NCBI GenBank assembly: GCA_963422675.2
Contig: CAXVYS010000009.1
Location: forward strand, 186,001-250,000
From: UBA4416 sp963422675
Lineage (GTDB): Bacteria; Bacteroidota; Bacteroidia; B-17B0; Aurantibacillaceae
Length of the DNA: 64,000 bases
Reading direction: 5' to 3'
Positions 51,738 to 60,537 of this stretch are shown piece after piece (the stretch's first letter is position 1; each line of letters starts with the position of its first letter). The translations under genes were made by a program, and so were the position numbers. Under the pieces are notes generated by a model that had not been told where the DNA came from, did no database searches, and was given only the letters and a program-made list of their open reading frames with translations.

Positions 51738-52813
51738 TTAATCAGTTTTTTATTAAGATCAATTTTTATGGTAAAAATATGAGAGTAAAGAGAAGTAGAT
51801 ACATTACCAATATTTGTCATAGCATAATCCAGAGCAAAGACTTTGTATTTTAATCCTACCCCGATATTTGGTTGAACCGTTGTTATTTCATTTCCCAATA
51901 CATTTTTAGATTGCTGAATATTACCAATACCCCCTCTTAAAAACACGGTGCCTTTATAGCCGGCCTCTAACCCAAAGGCAGGTTCCATACTCCATACATC
52001 TGTTTTTAAAACCGTATTCCTGCGCCCGTCAAAGGTATTGATGAGGTTTAATTCTCCTCCTAGGGAGATTTTATTTTGCCATACGAACCAGGTACGGCTT
52101 ACACCCAGTATTAATTTCGGGACGGTTACTTCTAAGGAATTACTGGGGATTTCGTTGCCTGTTACAGCAAATGTCTTTTTTACATCATCCGATAAATTAT
52201 AACTCCATGCATTAAATGTTCCCGTAATATCACGACCCATAGCGGCGAAGCGCCATTTTTTATAATCATACATCGCACCAACATCAATTCCAAAGCCCCA
52301 TGCACCACCAAATTCTCCCAGTTTACGGCGAATGATTTTGGCATTTGCTCCGATTTTAATCCCTTTTAATTTAGGAATGCTTCTTGCGTAAGATAATAAT
52401 ACGGCGGCATCCACGGCATTAAAGGATTTTAAACGAGAGTAATCAACATTGCCATTTGCATCAATTAATTCGGTTGTATTAGGGATGTTATCTACACCAA
52501 AGCGAATAAAGGTAATACCGGCAACGCTGTTACTGTCAATACGTTTAGAAAGCCCTACGAAGTCATATTTGGCAATACCTGCAAAGTATTCGGCATGCAT
52601 TAAGCCTACCTGTACATTGCTTTTTTGTAATAATAAACCTGATGGATTCCAATAACCTGCCGTAACATCATTTACGGAAGCTACATTGGCATTTGCCATT
52701 GCAAGGGCACGCGCACCAACACCAACACTTAAAAACTCATTACTGTATTTCGCTATTTGAGCAAAACCAATAGATGAAATGAAAAATAATACCCCAAAAA
52801 CTAAGTGTTTCAT
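51734..52813 (-). CDS. porV: PorV/PorQ-family outer membrane protein
   Basis: A 359-aa FadL-like barrel protein. Seen: signal peptide MKHLVFGVLFFISSIGFAQ, FLSVGVGARALAMANANVASVNDVTAGYWNPSGL (the YWNPAGL hallmark), and repeated barrel strands to the C terminus (VGLKYKVFALDYAMTNI). PorV shuttles CTD cargo from the T9SS translocon to PorU; PorV and PorQ are related, and PorV is preferred because the next gene is PorU-like and translationally coupled by a 4-bp overlap. Start 52813 begins the signal peptide; the longer frame is not credible. Confidence 0.82.
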   Translation of the reverse strand: MKHLVFGVLFFISSIGFAQIAKYSNEFLSVGVGARALAMANANVASVNDVTAGYWNPSGLLLQKSNVQVGLMHAEYFAGIAKYDFVGLSKRIDSNSVAGITFIRFGVDNIPNTTELIDANGNVDYSRLKSFNAVDAAVLLSYARSIPKLKGIKIGANAKIIRRKLGEFGGAWGFGIDVGAMYDYKKWRFAAMGRDITGTFNAWSYNLSDDVKKTFAVTGNEIPSNSLEVTVPKLILGVSRTWFVWQNKISLGGELNLINTFDGRRNTVLKTDVWSMEPAFGLEAGYKGTVFLRGGIGNIQQSKNVLGNEITTVQPNIGVGLKYKVFALDYAMTNIGNVSTSLYSHIFTIKIDLNKKLIK

Positions 52814-52876
52814 GCTTATTGTATAATCTTTAAATTTACGGAAATTTTTCCTAAATAGATTGATTAACAACGCAAT

Positions 52877-53809
52877 TTAACGCGGAATATTGTTAAAATC
52901 AGTCGCTATTTTTCGGGTATAAATGCGGGCTCCTTCATACAGCATATGGTAATTATCTTCGAAATAGTGTTTATTATAAATAATGCCGGAATCATCACTG
53001 TAATTAAATAAAGGCAGGTGATTTATAAAGGCGATGTTTTTGTATTGTTCAATAATGTGTTGCTTATTTAATACCTCTTTTTGAGCGCTTATGTACGCGG
53101 GTGACATCGTAAAGATTAATCGGGCAGAATTAGTTTTACAAAATAGAATAATAGAATCCAAATATTGCCGGGTTTCTTTACTGATATAGCCATAATACGT
53201 TTTGGTATTAAAATGATCGTAATGATCTATGACCGTATTCTTAAAAAAACCATTTGTATAAAATGCATCATACTTTCCTGATTTACCCAGCCAACCATTC
53301 AGTGCAGGATTTATACAGGGAATGCCCATATAGGGAAGTCCGTAAAAGGCATTGTATTTGAATTGCCTGAACCGGGGATCTATTTGTTTAAATTCCGAAT
53401 ACAGCACTTGGTTAGACAAGTAAGGAAAATACCGGGGAAAGTTGAAAATGGTATCGGTACTTAAATGACTAATGTGAAAATCACATTCTAAAAAAATGGT
53501 TTTGGGAATTTTACTGTTCACAACATACGATTTTAAAACGGCATAAGCCATACGGGTGGTTGCTCCGGAAACCCCTGCGTTAAAGGTGTTTAAGCCTGTC
53601 AATGAATCAAGTAGCCTAACATCGGTATGCATTTCAGCTCTTGAAGACCCTAAAATTAAGGTGTTGTAGCTGTTTTTTTTCAGAAATAAGGTATTGTATT
53701 TGTCATACACTCCCTGTGCGTTATGACGTAAACCGGCCAGCATAAACCATTGCAGGGCATAGGCCAAAATAATGACCAGTCCGGTATATATGATCCCTTT
53801 TTTTATCAA
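52877..53809 (-). CDS. SGNH-like / DltD-AlgX-type partner of MBOAT acyltransferase
   Basis: A 310-aa membrane-anchored protein with one N-terminal helix (about 5-24, GIIYTGLVIILAYALQWFML). Seen: TLILGSSRAEMHTDVRLLDS (GSSR block of the SGNH-like proteins), TFNAGVSGATTRMAYAVLKSYV, IFLECDFHISH, RLIFTMSPAY and, near the C terminus, EDNYHMLYEGARIYTRKIATDF (the Asp/His region). Such proteins pass acyl groups from MBOAT enzymes to exported polymers, as DltD and AlgX/AlgJ do. It follows the MBOAT gene with a 4-bp overlap. The acceptor is unknown. Confidence 0.78.
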   Translation of the reverse strand: MIKKGIIYTGLVIILAYALQWFMLAGLRHNAQGVYDKYNTLFLKKNSYNTLILGSSRAEMHTDVRLLDSLTGLNTFNAGVSGATTRMAYAVLKSYVVNSKIPKTIFLECDFHISHLSTDTIFNFPRYFPYLSNQVLYSEFKQIDPRFRQFKYNAFYGLPYMGIPCINPALNGWLGKSGKYDAFYTNGFFKNTVIDHYDHFNTKTYYGYISKETRQYLDSIILFCKTNSARLIFTMSPAYISAQKEVLNKQHIIEQYKNIAFINHLPLFNYSDDSGIIYNKHYFEDNYHMLYEGARIYTRKIATDFNNIPR

Positions 53810-55212
53810 AACTGAAAATAAATAAATTGGTTAGCCTTAAAATTCCCCAATATGAAAATACTTACTACTACTAAAATAAAAAAAGCAGGTTTGTAAAAAG
53901 ATTCAAATCCTTTGAAGCGATTAAGCATGGCATATTCTTCGTTTGCTTCTTTTAAAAATAAGATTAGGATAAATAATCCACAAAGTAACAGAAAGAAAGA
54001 ATTGCTTATCTGGGCCAATTCTGCCATTAAAAGCCCCGGATGAAACGCGGTGAAAATTTTCAGATAAATGTATTCGAGGTCGTTCATGTTGAGTGCCCTG
54101 AAAGCAATGAGCGATAAGGTGTGAAAGGTTATGAGATAAACCCACCCTAAAAAAGCAGGAGCTTTAAAATTCGGAAACTTCTTAAAAATGATTGTTTCAA
54201 TAATAAATACGATACCATGTAGCGCTCCCCATACCACAAAGGTAAAATTGGCGCCATGCCATAAACCACTGATCAAAAATACCAGGAAAATGTTCAGTAG
54301 CCAACGATTATAACTCACACGGTTTCCGCCTAAACCAATGTATAAATAATCTCTGAACCAGGTGGTAATACTAATGTGATTTCTGGTCCAGAATTCATGC
54401 AGCGATTTGGAAAACAAGGGTCTTCTCCAGTTTAAACTTAGGTTAATGCCAAATAATTTAGCTACACCTGTTGCTATATCAGAGTATCCACTAAAATCGG
54501 CATACACCTGTACCACAAATAAAAAGCCGGTGAGTAAAAGCGTAGAGCCCGAATAATCGCGTACGTTATTAAATACAGGCGTTACAATAGACGATAAATT
54601 ATCGGCAATAACCATCTTTTTAAAAAATCCCCAAATGGTTAATTTCGCAAAAGCTTCCCAATTGATCGTTTTAAAATGCTGAACTATTTTTAACTGAGGC
54701 ATTAAGCTGTTATACCTTACAACAGGCCCTGCTACCATATGTGGGAAAAAGGAAACATATAGCAAGAAATCCGTTAATGTATCATCTGCTTTATATTTAT
54801 TCCGGTAGACATCTATCGTATAGCTAATGGATTGAAAGGTGTAAAACGATAATCCTGCAGGAATAATAAGGGAATTAAGAAGCGAAGCCTGGGAGTTGAA
54901 AAGTGTGATACCTGTATTATAAAAGAAAATGAAATATTTGAAAATAAATAAAACGCCAATGTTTGAAACAAGGCTGATAACTAAAAATAGTTTCCTGGCC
55001 TTATGGTTCTCCGAATTGGAAATCAATTTCGCTAAATAATAATCAAGGCCTGAAGTACCTACCAGTAATAGTAAAAACCAGGGATTGTAGGAGAAGTAGA
55101 AATAATAAGAGGCCGCTAACAAAAATAAATTTCGCCATGGCCCTTTTAACAGCCAGTAAGCCGCAAAAACACAGGGGAGAAACAGGATAAATATCAGGGA
55201 ATTAAATAACAT
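53806..55212 (-). CDS. MBOAT family O-acyltransferase
   Basis: A 468-aa polytopic membrane protein with about eleven helices, of the AlgI/DltB type. Seen: FNSLIFILFLPCVFAAYWLLKGPWRNLFLLAASYYFYF, PHMVAGPVVRYN, DFSGYSDIATGVAKLFGINLSLNWRRPLFSKSLHEFWTRNHISITTWFRDYLY, and the catalytic His in SGLWHGANFTFVVWGALHG. It moves acyl groups across or at the inner membrane to a polymer or lipid. First gene of a pair with the SGNH-like gene. Cargo is unknown; no alg or dlt genes are present. Confidence 0.9.
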   Translation of the reverse strand: MLFNSLIFILFLPCVFAAYWLLKGPWRNLFLLAASYYFYFSYNPWFLLLLVGTSGLDYYLAKLISNSENHKARKLFLVISLVSNIGVLFIFKYFIFFYNTGITLFNSQASLLNSLIIPAGLSFYTFQSISYTIDVYRNKYKADDTLTDFLLYVSFFPHMVAGPVVRYNSLMPQLKIVQHFKTINWEAFAKLTIWGFFKKMVIADNLSSIVTPVFNNVRDYSGSTLLLTGFLFVVQVYADFSGYSDIATGVAKLFGINLSLNWRRPLFSKSLHEFWTRNHISITTWFRDYLYIGLGGNRVSYNRWLLNIFLVFLISGLWHGANFTFVVWGALHGIVFIIETIIFKKFPNFKAPAFLGWVYLITFHTLSLIAFRALNMNDLEYIYLKIFTAFHPGLLMAELAQISNSFFLLLCGLFILILFLKEANEEYAMLNRFKGFESFYKPAFFILVVVSIFILGNFKANQFIYFQF

Positions 55213-55260
55213 TTTTTGTAAATATACAAACGATTTAATTTATATATATTTACGCTGTAA

Positions 55261-56031
55261 ATGAATCTGAAAAAACATATTCCCAATGCCCTTACCTGCT
55301 GTAATTTATTATGCGGTTGTATTGCCATAGAACAGGCATTTGAAGGAAATTTAGTTATCGCCGCTTATCTGGTTGGACTGGCAGCAATTTTTGATTTTTT
55401 TGATGGCTTTGCTGCAAGGCTTTTAAGAGTTGCTTCACCTATAGGGAAGGATCTGGATAGTTTGGCAGATATGGTAACTTTTGGTGTAGTGCCCGGTGTT
55501 GTTATGTTTCAGTTAATTGAAATGAGCATTTTTTCGTACGTTAATGAAGGCACTGCAGCTGTTCAGAATTTTCATGAGAAAGAACTTGCTTTATCCGGAC
55601 TGGTGGTTTATGTTGCATTTCTTATCCCTATTTTTTCAGCCATTCGTTTAGCTAAATTTAATAATGATAACCGGCAAACCAGTTCTTTTATAGGATTACC
55701 AACGCCTGCAAATGCTATTTTAATTTGCTCGTTTCCTCTCATCACGGCAAATACAAATTCATTATTGGCGTCTGATATTATCTTTAATATTTATTTTTTA
55801 ATTAGTATCACCGTCCTGTTAAGCCTTTTGCTAATTACTGAAATCCCTTTATTTGCACTTAAATTCAGAACCTTTTCGTGGTTAGGTAACCGCACACGTT
55901 ATATTTTCCTGGCATTAAGTGTGGTATTGCTCGCTCTGTTTCAATTTGTAGGTATTCCATTAATTATTGTGCTTTACGTTTTAATGAGTATAAACAGTAA
56001 TTATTTTGCCAAACGTAAAGAGCGTAGTTAA
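55261..56031 (+). CDS. pssA: CDP-diacylglycerol--serine O-phosphatidyltransferase PssA
   Basis: A 256-aa integral membrane enzyme making phosphatidylserine, the precursor of phosphatidylethanolamine. Seen: IPNALTCCNLLCGCIAI, and the CDP-alcohol phosphotransferase motif in FDGFAARLLRVASPIGKDLDSLADMVTFG (DG-x2-AR-x8-G-x3-D-x3-D, all four acidic residues kept), then about six more hydrophobic segments. A TATATTTA box 8 bp before the ATG may be its -7 element. It is divergent from the MBOAT gene. Confidence 0.93.
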   Translation: MNLKKHIPNALTCCNLLCGCIAIEQAFEGNLVIAAYLVGLAAIFDFFDGFAARLLRVASPIGKDLDSLADMVTFGVVPGVVMFQLIEMSIFSYVNEGTAAVQNFHEKELALSGLVVYVAFLIPIFSAIRLAKFNNDNRQTSSFIGLPTPANAILICSFPLITANTNSLLASDIIFNIYFLISITVLLSLLLITEIPLFALKFRTFSWLGNRTRYIFLALSVVLLALFQFVGIPLIIVLYVLMSINSNYFAKRKERS

Positions 56032-56151
56032 ATTACCCTTGTTTCAACATAAGTGCCCGTTTTTGAAACACATTTTGGCTTTTATCCATAAACGCATGTT
56101 TTCAAACATAAGCGGTACAGTTTTTCCGGCTATTAGCATTACTTTTAGATT

Positions 56152-56811
56152 GTGATAAAACTCGAGCAAATACGCAAAGCCTATAAATTAAATGATACTT
56201 CTTTCGAGGTATTAAAAGGAATTGATATCCATATTAAAGAAGGAGAATTTGTTTCTATTATGGGATCCTCTGGTTCAGGAAAATCAACGCTTTTAAATAT
56301 TCTGGGTATTTTAGATAATTACGATTCCGGAACGTACATGCTTAACAACACTTTGGTGAAAGATCTTTCCCAAACAAAGGCTGCGCAATTGCGTAACCGT
56401 TTTTTAGGATTTGTATTTCAATCTTTTAATTTATTGTCTTTTAAAAATGCGATGGAAAATGTAGCGTTACCGCTATACTATCAAAAAGTGTCGCGTAAGG
56501 AAAGAAATAAATTAGCCCTGGAATACCTTGATAGAGTAGGGTTAAGAGAGTGGGCCGACCATTTACCAAGTGAGATGAGCGGAGGGCAAAAACAACGTGT
56601 TGCCATTGCCCGCGCATTAATAGGAAATCCTAAAGTTATTTTTGCCGATGAACCAACAGGCGCACTCGATTCACAAACTTCCATTGAGGTAATGGATATT
56701 TTTAAAGACATTCATAAACAGGGGAAAACCATTGTATTGGTAACGCACGAAAATGATATCGCTGCACTTACCGACCGAACGATACGATTAAAAGACGGAC
56801 TTATAATTTAG
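56152..56811 (+). CDS. ABC transporter ATPase (MacB/LolD type)
   Basis: A 219-aa nucleotide-binding subunit. Seen: Walker A MGSSGSGKSTLLN, Q-loop FVFQSFNLL, signature MSGGQKQRVAIARAL, Walker B VIFADEPTGALDSQT, and H-loop LVTHENDIA. The DEPTGALD/LPSEMSGGQ form is typical of the MacB and LolD families. It starts with GTG at 56152. It is followed by two FtsX-like permeases and an adaptor, forming a MacAB-like export set. Confidence 0.93.
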   Translation: MIKLEQIRKAYKLNDTSFEVLKGIDIHIKEGEFVSIMGSSGSGKSTLLNILGILDNYDSGTYMLNNTLVKDLSQTKAAQLRNRFLGFVFQSFNLLSFKNAMENVALPLYYQKVSRKERNKLALEYLDRVGLREWADHLPSEMSGGQKQRVAIARALIGNPKVIFADEPTGALDSQTSIEVMDIFKDIHKQGKTIVLVTHENDIAALTDRTIRLKDGLII

Positions 56812-56877
56812 GAAGTAAGATTTAGGATTTATAAAGTATGAAATCCAACATCAAATTTCTAACATCTAAAATAGCAT

Positions 56878-58107
56878 ATGTTTGACCTAGATAAGTGGCA
56901 GGAAATATTAGGAACCATTAAGAAGAATAAACTTCGTACGATACTTACGGCGTTTAGCGTAGCATGGGGAATTTTTATCCTGATCATTTTACTGGCTGCA
57001 GGGCAGGGATTAAAAAACGGAGCACAATCGCAATTCGGTAATGATGCTGCCAACAGCATTTGGATAGATGGCGGACAAACCAGCATGGCTTTTGAAGGGT
57101 ATAAGCCCGGAAGAACCATTCAGTTGAGGAACGGAGATTTTTATGATATTAAAAATAAAACGCGGGATGTTGATCATGCGTCTGCAACCTTTGGCTGGCG
57201 CGAAAATAAAATGCTTTCTTATAAAAAAGAACATTCCGGTTTTTTAGTACGTTCCTGTGCACCTGATCATAATTTACTGGAAAAAGCCAAACTCATTAAG
57301 GGACGTTTTATCAATGAATTTGATTTTAATGAATTCAGAAAAGTGTGTGTGCTGGGCGAGCCTGTAGAAAAAATGTTATTTAAAGGAGAGGATCCTATTG
57401 GGAAATTTATAGATGTGAGTGGTACAAAATATAAAGTAGTAGGCGTATTTAACGATCCAGGCAAAGGAGATAACGAACGGATTTATATCCCTTTGCTAAC
57501 AGCCCAGAGGATTTATAATGGTAAAGATAATGTAGGAGTTATATGGGCCACAACGGGCAATGCCTCCCTGGAACGAAGTGAACAAATGGTAACGGAAATC
57601 AGGAATAACCTGGCGAAGAAATATCATTTTAACCCTAATGATATGAATGCGATTGGTGTGAGAAATAATAACGCAGAGTATAAACGCATCATGGGGATGT
57701 TGGATGGAATTAAGATATTTATTTTTGTAATTGGTGTATTGACTTTATTGGCAGGGGTTGTAGGGATTAGTAATATTATGATGATCGTTGTAAAAGAACG
57801 TACCAAAGAGATAGGAGTAAGGAAGGCTCTAGGTGCTTCTCCATTTTCTATTGTTTCTTTAATTATTCAGGAATCTGTTTTTATTACGTCTATTGCGGGT
57901 TATATAGGCTTAATGCTGGGCGTGGTTGTGGTAGAAATTATTAAGTATTTTAAACTGGAAGGAGATTTTTTTAAAGACCCGGATGTAGATGTAAATATAG
58001 CCCTGTCGGCAGTAATCATGATTGTTATAGCAGGTGCCCTGGCAGGATTGTTCCCGGCTATAAAAGCTGCAAAAGTAGAACCCATAACCGCTTTAAGAGA
58101 AGATTAA
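56878..58107 (+). CDS. MacB-like ABC permease, first copy
   Basis: A 409-aa permease of the MacB/FtsX family with one N-terminal helix, a MacB_PCD-type periplasmic domain (for instance GNDAANSIWIDGGQTSMAF, LIKGRFINEFDFNEF and GKFIDVSGTKYKVVGVF) and three C-terminal helices (FIFVIGVLTLLAGVVGISNIMMIVVKERTKEIGVRKALGA). The EIGVRKALGA motif is hallmark. It is shorter than MacB, lacking a fused ATPase. Paired with the next gene to form the two-permease dimer. Confidence 0.9.
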   Translation: MFDLDKWQEILGTIKKNKLRTILTAFSVAWGIFILIILLAAGQGLKNGAQSQFGNDAANSIWIDGGQTSMAFEGYKPGRTIQLRNGDFYDIKNKTRDVDHASATFGWRENKMLSYKKEHSGFLVRSCAPDHNLLEKAKLIKGRFINEFDFNEFRKVCVLGEPVEKMLFKGEDPIGKFIDVSGTKYKVVGVFNDPGKGDNERIYIPLLTAQRIYNGKDNVGVIWATTGNASLERSEQMVTEIRNNLAKKYHFNPNDMNAIGVRNNNAEYKRIMGMLDGIKIFIFVIGVLTLLAGVVGISNIMMIVVKERTKEIGVRKALGASPFSIVSLIIQESVFITSIAGYIGLMLGVVVVEIIKYFKLEGDFFKDPDVDVNIALSAVIMIVIAGALAGLFPAIKAAKVEPITALRED

Positions 58108-58108
58108 T

Positions 58109-59362
58109 TTGATATTTGAAAGAGATAGCTGGCAAGAGATTTTTGCAACCATTCGCAAAAATAAACTACGTACATTCCTAACGATGTTGGGTGTGTTTTG
58201 GGGAATTTTTATGCTGGTTATTATGCTGGGTTCTGGCAATGGCTTGCGAAATGGGATTATGAATGGGTTTGCGGGCACAGCTACCAATAGCTTTTTTATG
58301 TGGACTCAGCAAACGTCCAAAGCATACAAAGGGATGAAACCAGGTCGCAATTTTAACTTTAACTTAAGCGATGCCGAAGCTCTCAACCAAATTCCCGAAT
58401 TAGATGTGATTGCCCCGTTGAATCAATTAGGAGGGCATGATGCTGCCAATAATGTAGTGAGAGGCTTAAAAACAGCGGCTTGTGGAATACAGGCCTGTTA
58501 CCCACAGGTAAATAAAATACAACAGGTGCGGATTGGTAAAGGACGATTTATCAATGAATTTGATATCAAAGAAAAAAGAAAGATTTGTGTGATTGGTCCA
58601 AGGGTAGTTGAATTATTATTTAAAAAAGGAGAAGAGGTAGTAGGACAATACATCCGTGTAAACGGCGTTTATTTTAAAGTGGTAGGGATTACAAGTCCTA
58701 CTGCCGGTGGACAAGACGGACAAGAACAAGCGGAGAGGATCAATATTCCTTTTACCACTTTTCAAAATGCGTTTAATTATGGAGATATTGTTGGTTGGTT
58801 TGCTATTAAATCGAGAGACGATATCCCTGCTGAAGTAGCTGAAGAAAAGGTATTGATGCTCATGAAAGAACGTCATAAAATTGCTCCTGACGACCTTGCT
58901 GCTATTGGACACTGGAATATGGAAGTAGAATACAATAAGCTTAACGGATTGTTTACCGGAATCGAAGTATTAATCTGGATCGTTGGCTCAGGAACCTTAT
59001 TAGCCGGAGTTATCGGAATCAGTAATATTATGTTAATTGTTGTAAAAGAACGAACCAAAGAAATAGGAGTTAAAAGAGCTCTCGGAGCTTTGCCCATTCA
59101 AATCATTTCTCAGATATTAATTGAAACCGTCTTTCTCACTGCTATTTCGGGCTATTTAGGATTGGTGGCAGGTATCGGGTTATTAGAATTATTAAATAAA
59201 GCTATAGGAAGTTCAGGAGAAATGTTTTCTAATCCAACAGTTGATTTGGGTGTTGCTTTAAAAGCATTAACGATCCTGATTGTTGGAGGAGCCCTTGCAG
59301 GTTTGATTCCTGCTGCAAAATCTGTTTCTATAAAACCAGTAGACGCCTTAAGAAGTGAATAA
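58109..59362 (+). CDS. MacB-like ABC permease, second copy
   Basis: A 417-aa paralogue of the preceding permease: its N terminus FERDSWQEIFATIRKNKLRTFLTMLGVFWGIFMLVI mirrors FDLDKWQEILGTIKKNKLRTILTAFSVAWGIFILII in the first copy, and both end in EIGV(K/R)(R/K)ALGA-containing helices. Seen also: GKGRFINEFDIKEKRKICVIG and VVGITSPTAGGQDGQEQAERINIPF. It starts at a TTG one base after the stop of the first copy, so the two permeases are tightly coupled. Forming a heterodimeric exporter is inference from adjacency. Confidence 0.9.
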   Translation: MIFERDSWQEIFATIRKNKLRTFLTMLGVFWGIFMLVIMLGSGNGLRNGIMNGFAGTATNSFFMWTQQTSKAYKGMKPGRNFNFNLSDAEALNQIPELDVIAPLNQLGGHDAANNVVRGLKTAACGIQACYPQVNKIQQVRIGKGRFINEFDIKEKRKICVIGPRVVELLFKKGEEVVGQYIRVNGVYFKVVGITSPTAGGQDGQEQAERINIPFTTFQNAFNYGDIVGWFAIKSRDDIPAEVAEEKVLMLMKERHKIAPDDLAAIGHWNMEVEYNKLNGLFTGIEVLIWIVGSGTLLAGVIGISNIMLIVVKERTKEIGVKRALGALPIQIISQILIETVFLTAISGYLGLVAGIGLLELLNKAIGSSGEMFSNPTVDLGVALKALTILIVGGALAGLIPAAKSVSIKPVDALRSE

Positions 59363-59397
59363 GAACGATAAAAATTATAAAATATTAAATAAAAGTT

Positions 59398-60537
59398 ATG
59401 ATGAAATCAAGTGATAGTAATAAAAAATCAAAGAGTATCGGGAAGAAAATTACCAGGACTATATTATTGCTCCTTCTTTTTAGTGGAATTATATGGACGT
59501 TTTATTTCTTTTATGCGAAATCTCAAACGCCTCCTGTAACGTTTGAAACCACTACGCCTTTTGATACGGTTATTATTAAAAAGACAGTAGCTACAGGTTC
59601 TGTAACGCCGCGTAAAGAAGTAAACATGAAATCGCAGGTGAGCGGAATTATAGAGAAATTATACATTTTGGCCGGGCAACAAATTAAACAGGGAGATGTG
59701 ATCGCTAAAATAAAGATCATCCCGAATATGCTTAATATGGCCAATGCAGAAACACGTGTAAACACTGCAAAAATAAATTATGATAATGCAAAAATAGAAT
59801 ACGACCGAAGTAAATTATTGTTTGACCAAAGTGTTATTGCCAAATCGGAATTTCAGCTAGCCGAATTAAAAATAAAAGCAACCCAGGAAGAACTATCCGC
59901 TTCACAAAATCAGTTGGATATTATTAAAGAAGGTGTTTCCAAATCGAGTGGCACTACATCTAACACCCTCGTAAAAGCCACTATTACAGGCATGGTGCTG
60001 GATGTTCCGGTAAAGGAAGGCGGCCAGGTTATTGAAAGTAATACCTTTAACGAAGGAACAACCATTGCTGCAGTAGCAAACATGGGAGAAATGATTTTTG
60101 AAGGAAAACTGGATGAAAGTGAAGTAGGGAAGGTGAGCGAAGGAATGGACATTGTATTAACCATTGGTGCTATTGATAAAGAAAGTTTTAAAGCTAAATT
60201 GGAATACATTGCTCCAAAAGGTGTAACAGAAAACGGGGCCATTCAGTTTTTGATCCGGGCCTCTATCAGTAAGGATAACAGCTCTTTTTTACGGGCGGGC
60301 TATAGTGCTAACGCGGATATTATTTTGGCTAAAAAAGAGAAAGTAATGGCCATTCCTGAAAGTATCATTCAGTTTGAAAAAGAAAAACCGTTTGTAGAAT
60401 TGGAAATTGCTCCACAAAAATTCGAAAAACGATTTATTAAAACAGGATTGTCTGACGGAATAAACATTGAAGTGTTAGAGGGAATTAAAAAAGGCGATAA
60501 ACTAAAACTCCCGCAACTGGCCGAAATGCCTCATTAA
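59398..60537 (+). CDS. HlyD/MacA-like periplasmic adaptor (membrane fusion protein)
   Basis: A 379-aa adaptor linking the MacB-like permeases to an outer membrane channel. Seen: an N-terminal helix (about 21-40, ILLLLLFSGIIWTFYFFYA), lipoyl half-motif KSQVSGIIEKLYILAGQQIKQGDVIAKI, a coiled-coil hairpin (TRVNTAKINYDNAKIEYDRSKLL through ASQNQLDIIKE), the second lipoyl half LVKATITGMVLDVPVKEGGQV and a beta-barrel region. No TolC-like gene follows. Its stop overlaps the stop of the convergent metzincin gene by 4 bp. Confidence 0.9.
   Translation: MMKSSDSNKKSKSIGKKITRTILLLLLFSGIIWTFYFFYAKSQTPPVTFETTTPFDTVIIKKTVATGSVTPRKEVNMKSQVSGIIEKLYILAGQQIKQGDVIAKIKIIPNMLNMANAETRVNTAKINYDNAKIEYDRSKLLFDQSVIAKSEFQLAELKIKATQEELSASQNQLDIIKEGVSKSSGTTSNTLVKATITGMVLDVPVKEGGQVIESNTFNEGTTIAAVANMGEMIFEGKLDESEVGKVSEGMDIVLTIGAIDKESFKAKLEYIAPKGVTENGAIQFLIRASISKDNSSFLRAGYSANADIILAKKEKVMAIPESIIQFEKEKPFVELEIAPQKFEKRFIKTGLSDGINIEVLEGIKKGDKLKLPQLAEMPH

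Noticed and set aside
52814..52870. Upstream start for the PorV-like gene
   Set aside because: It would add 19 charged residues before a clean signal peptide that begins at 52813.
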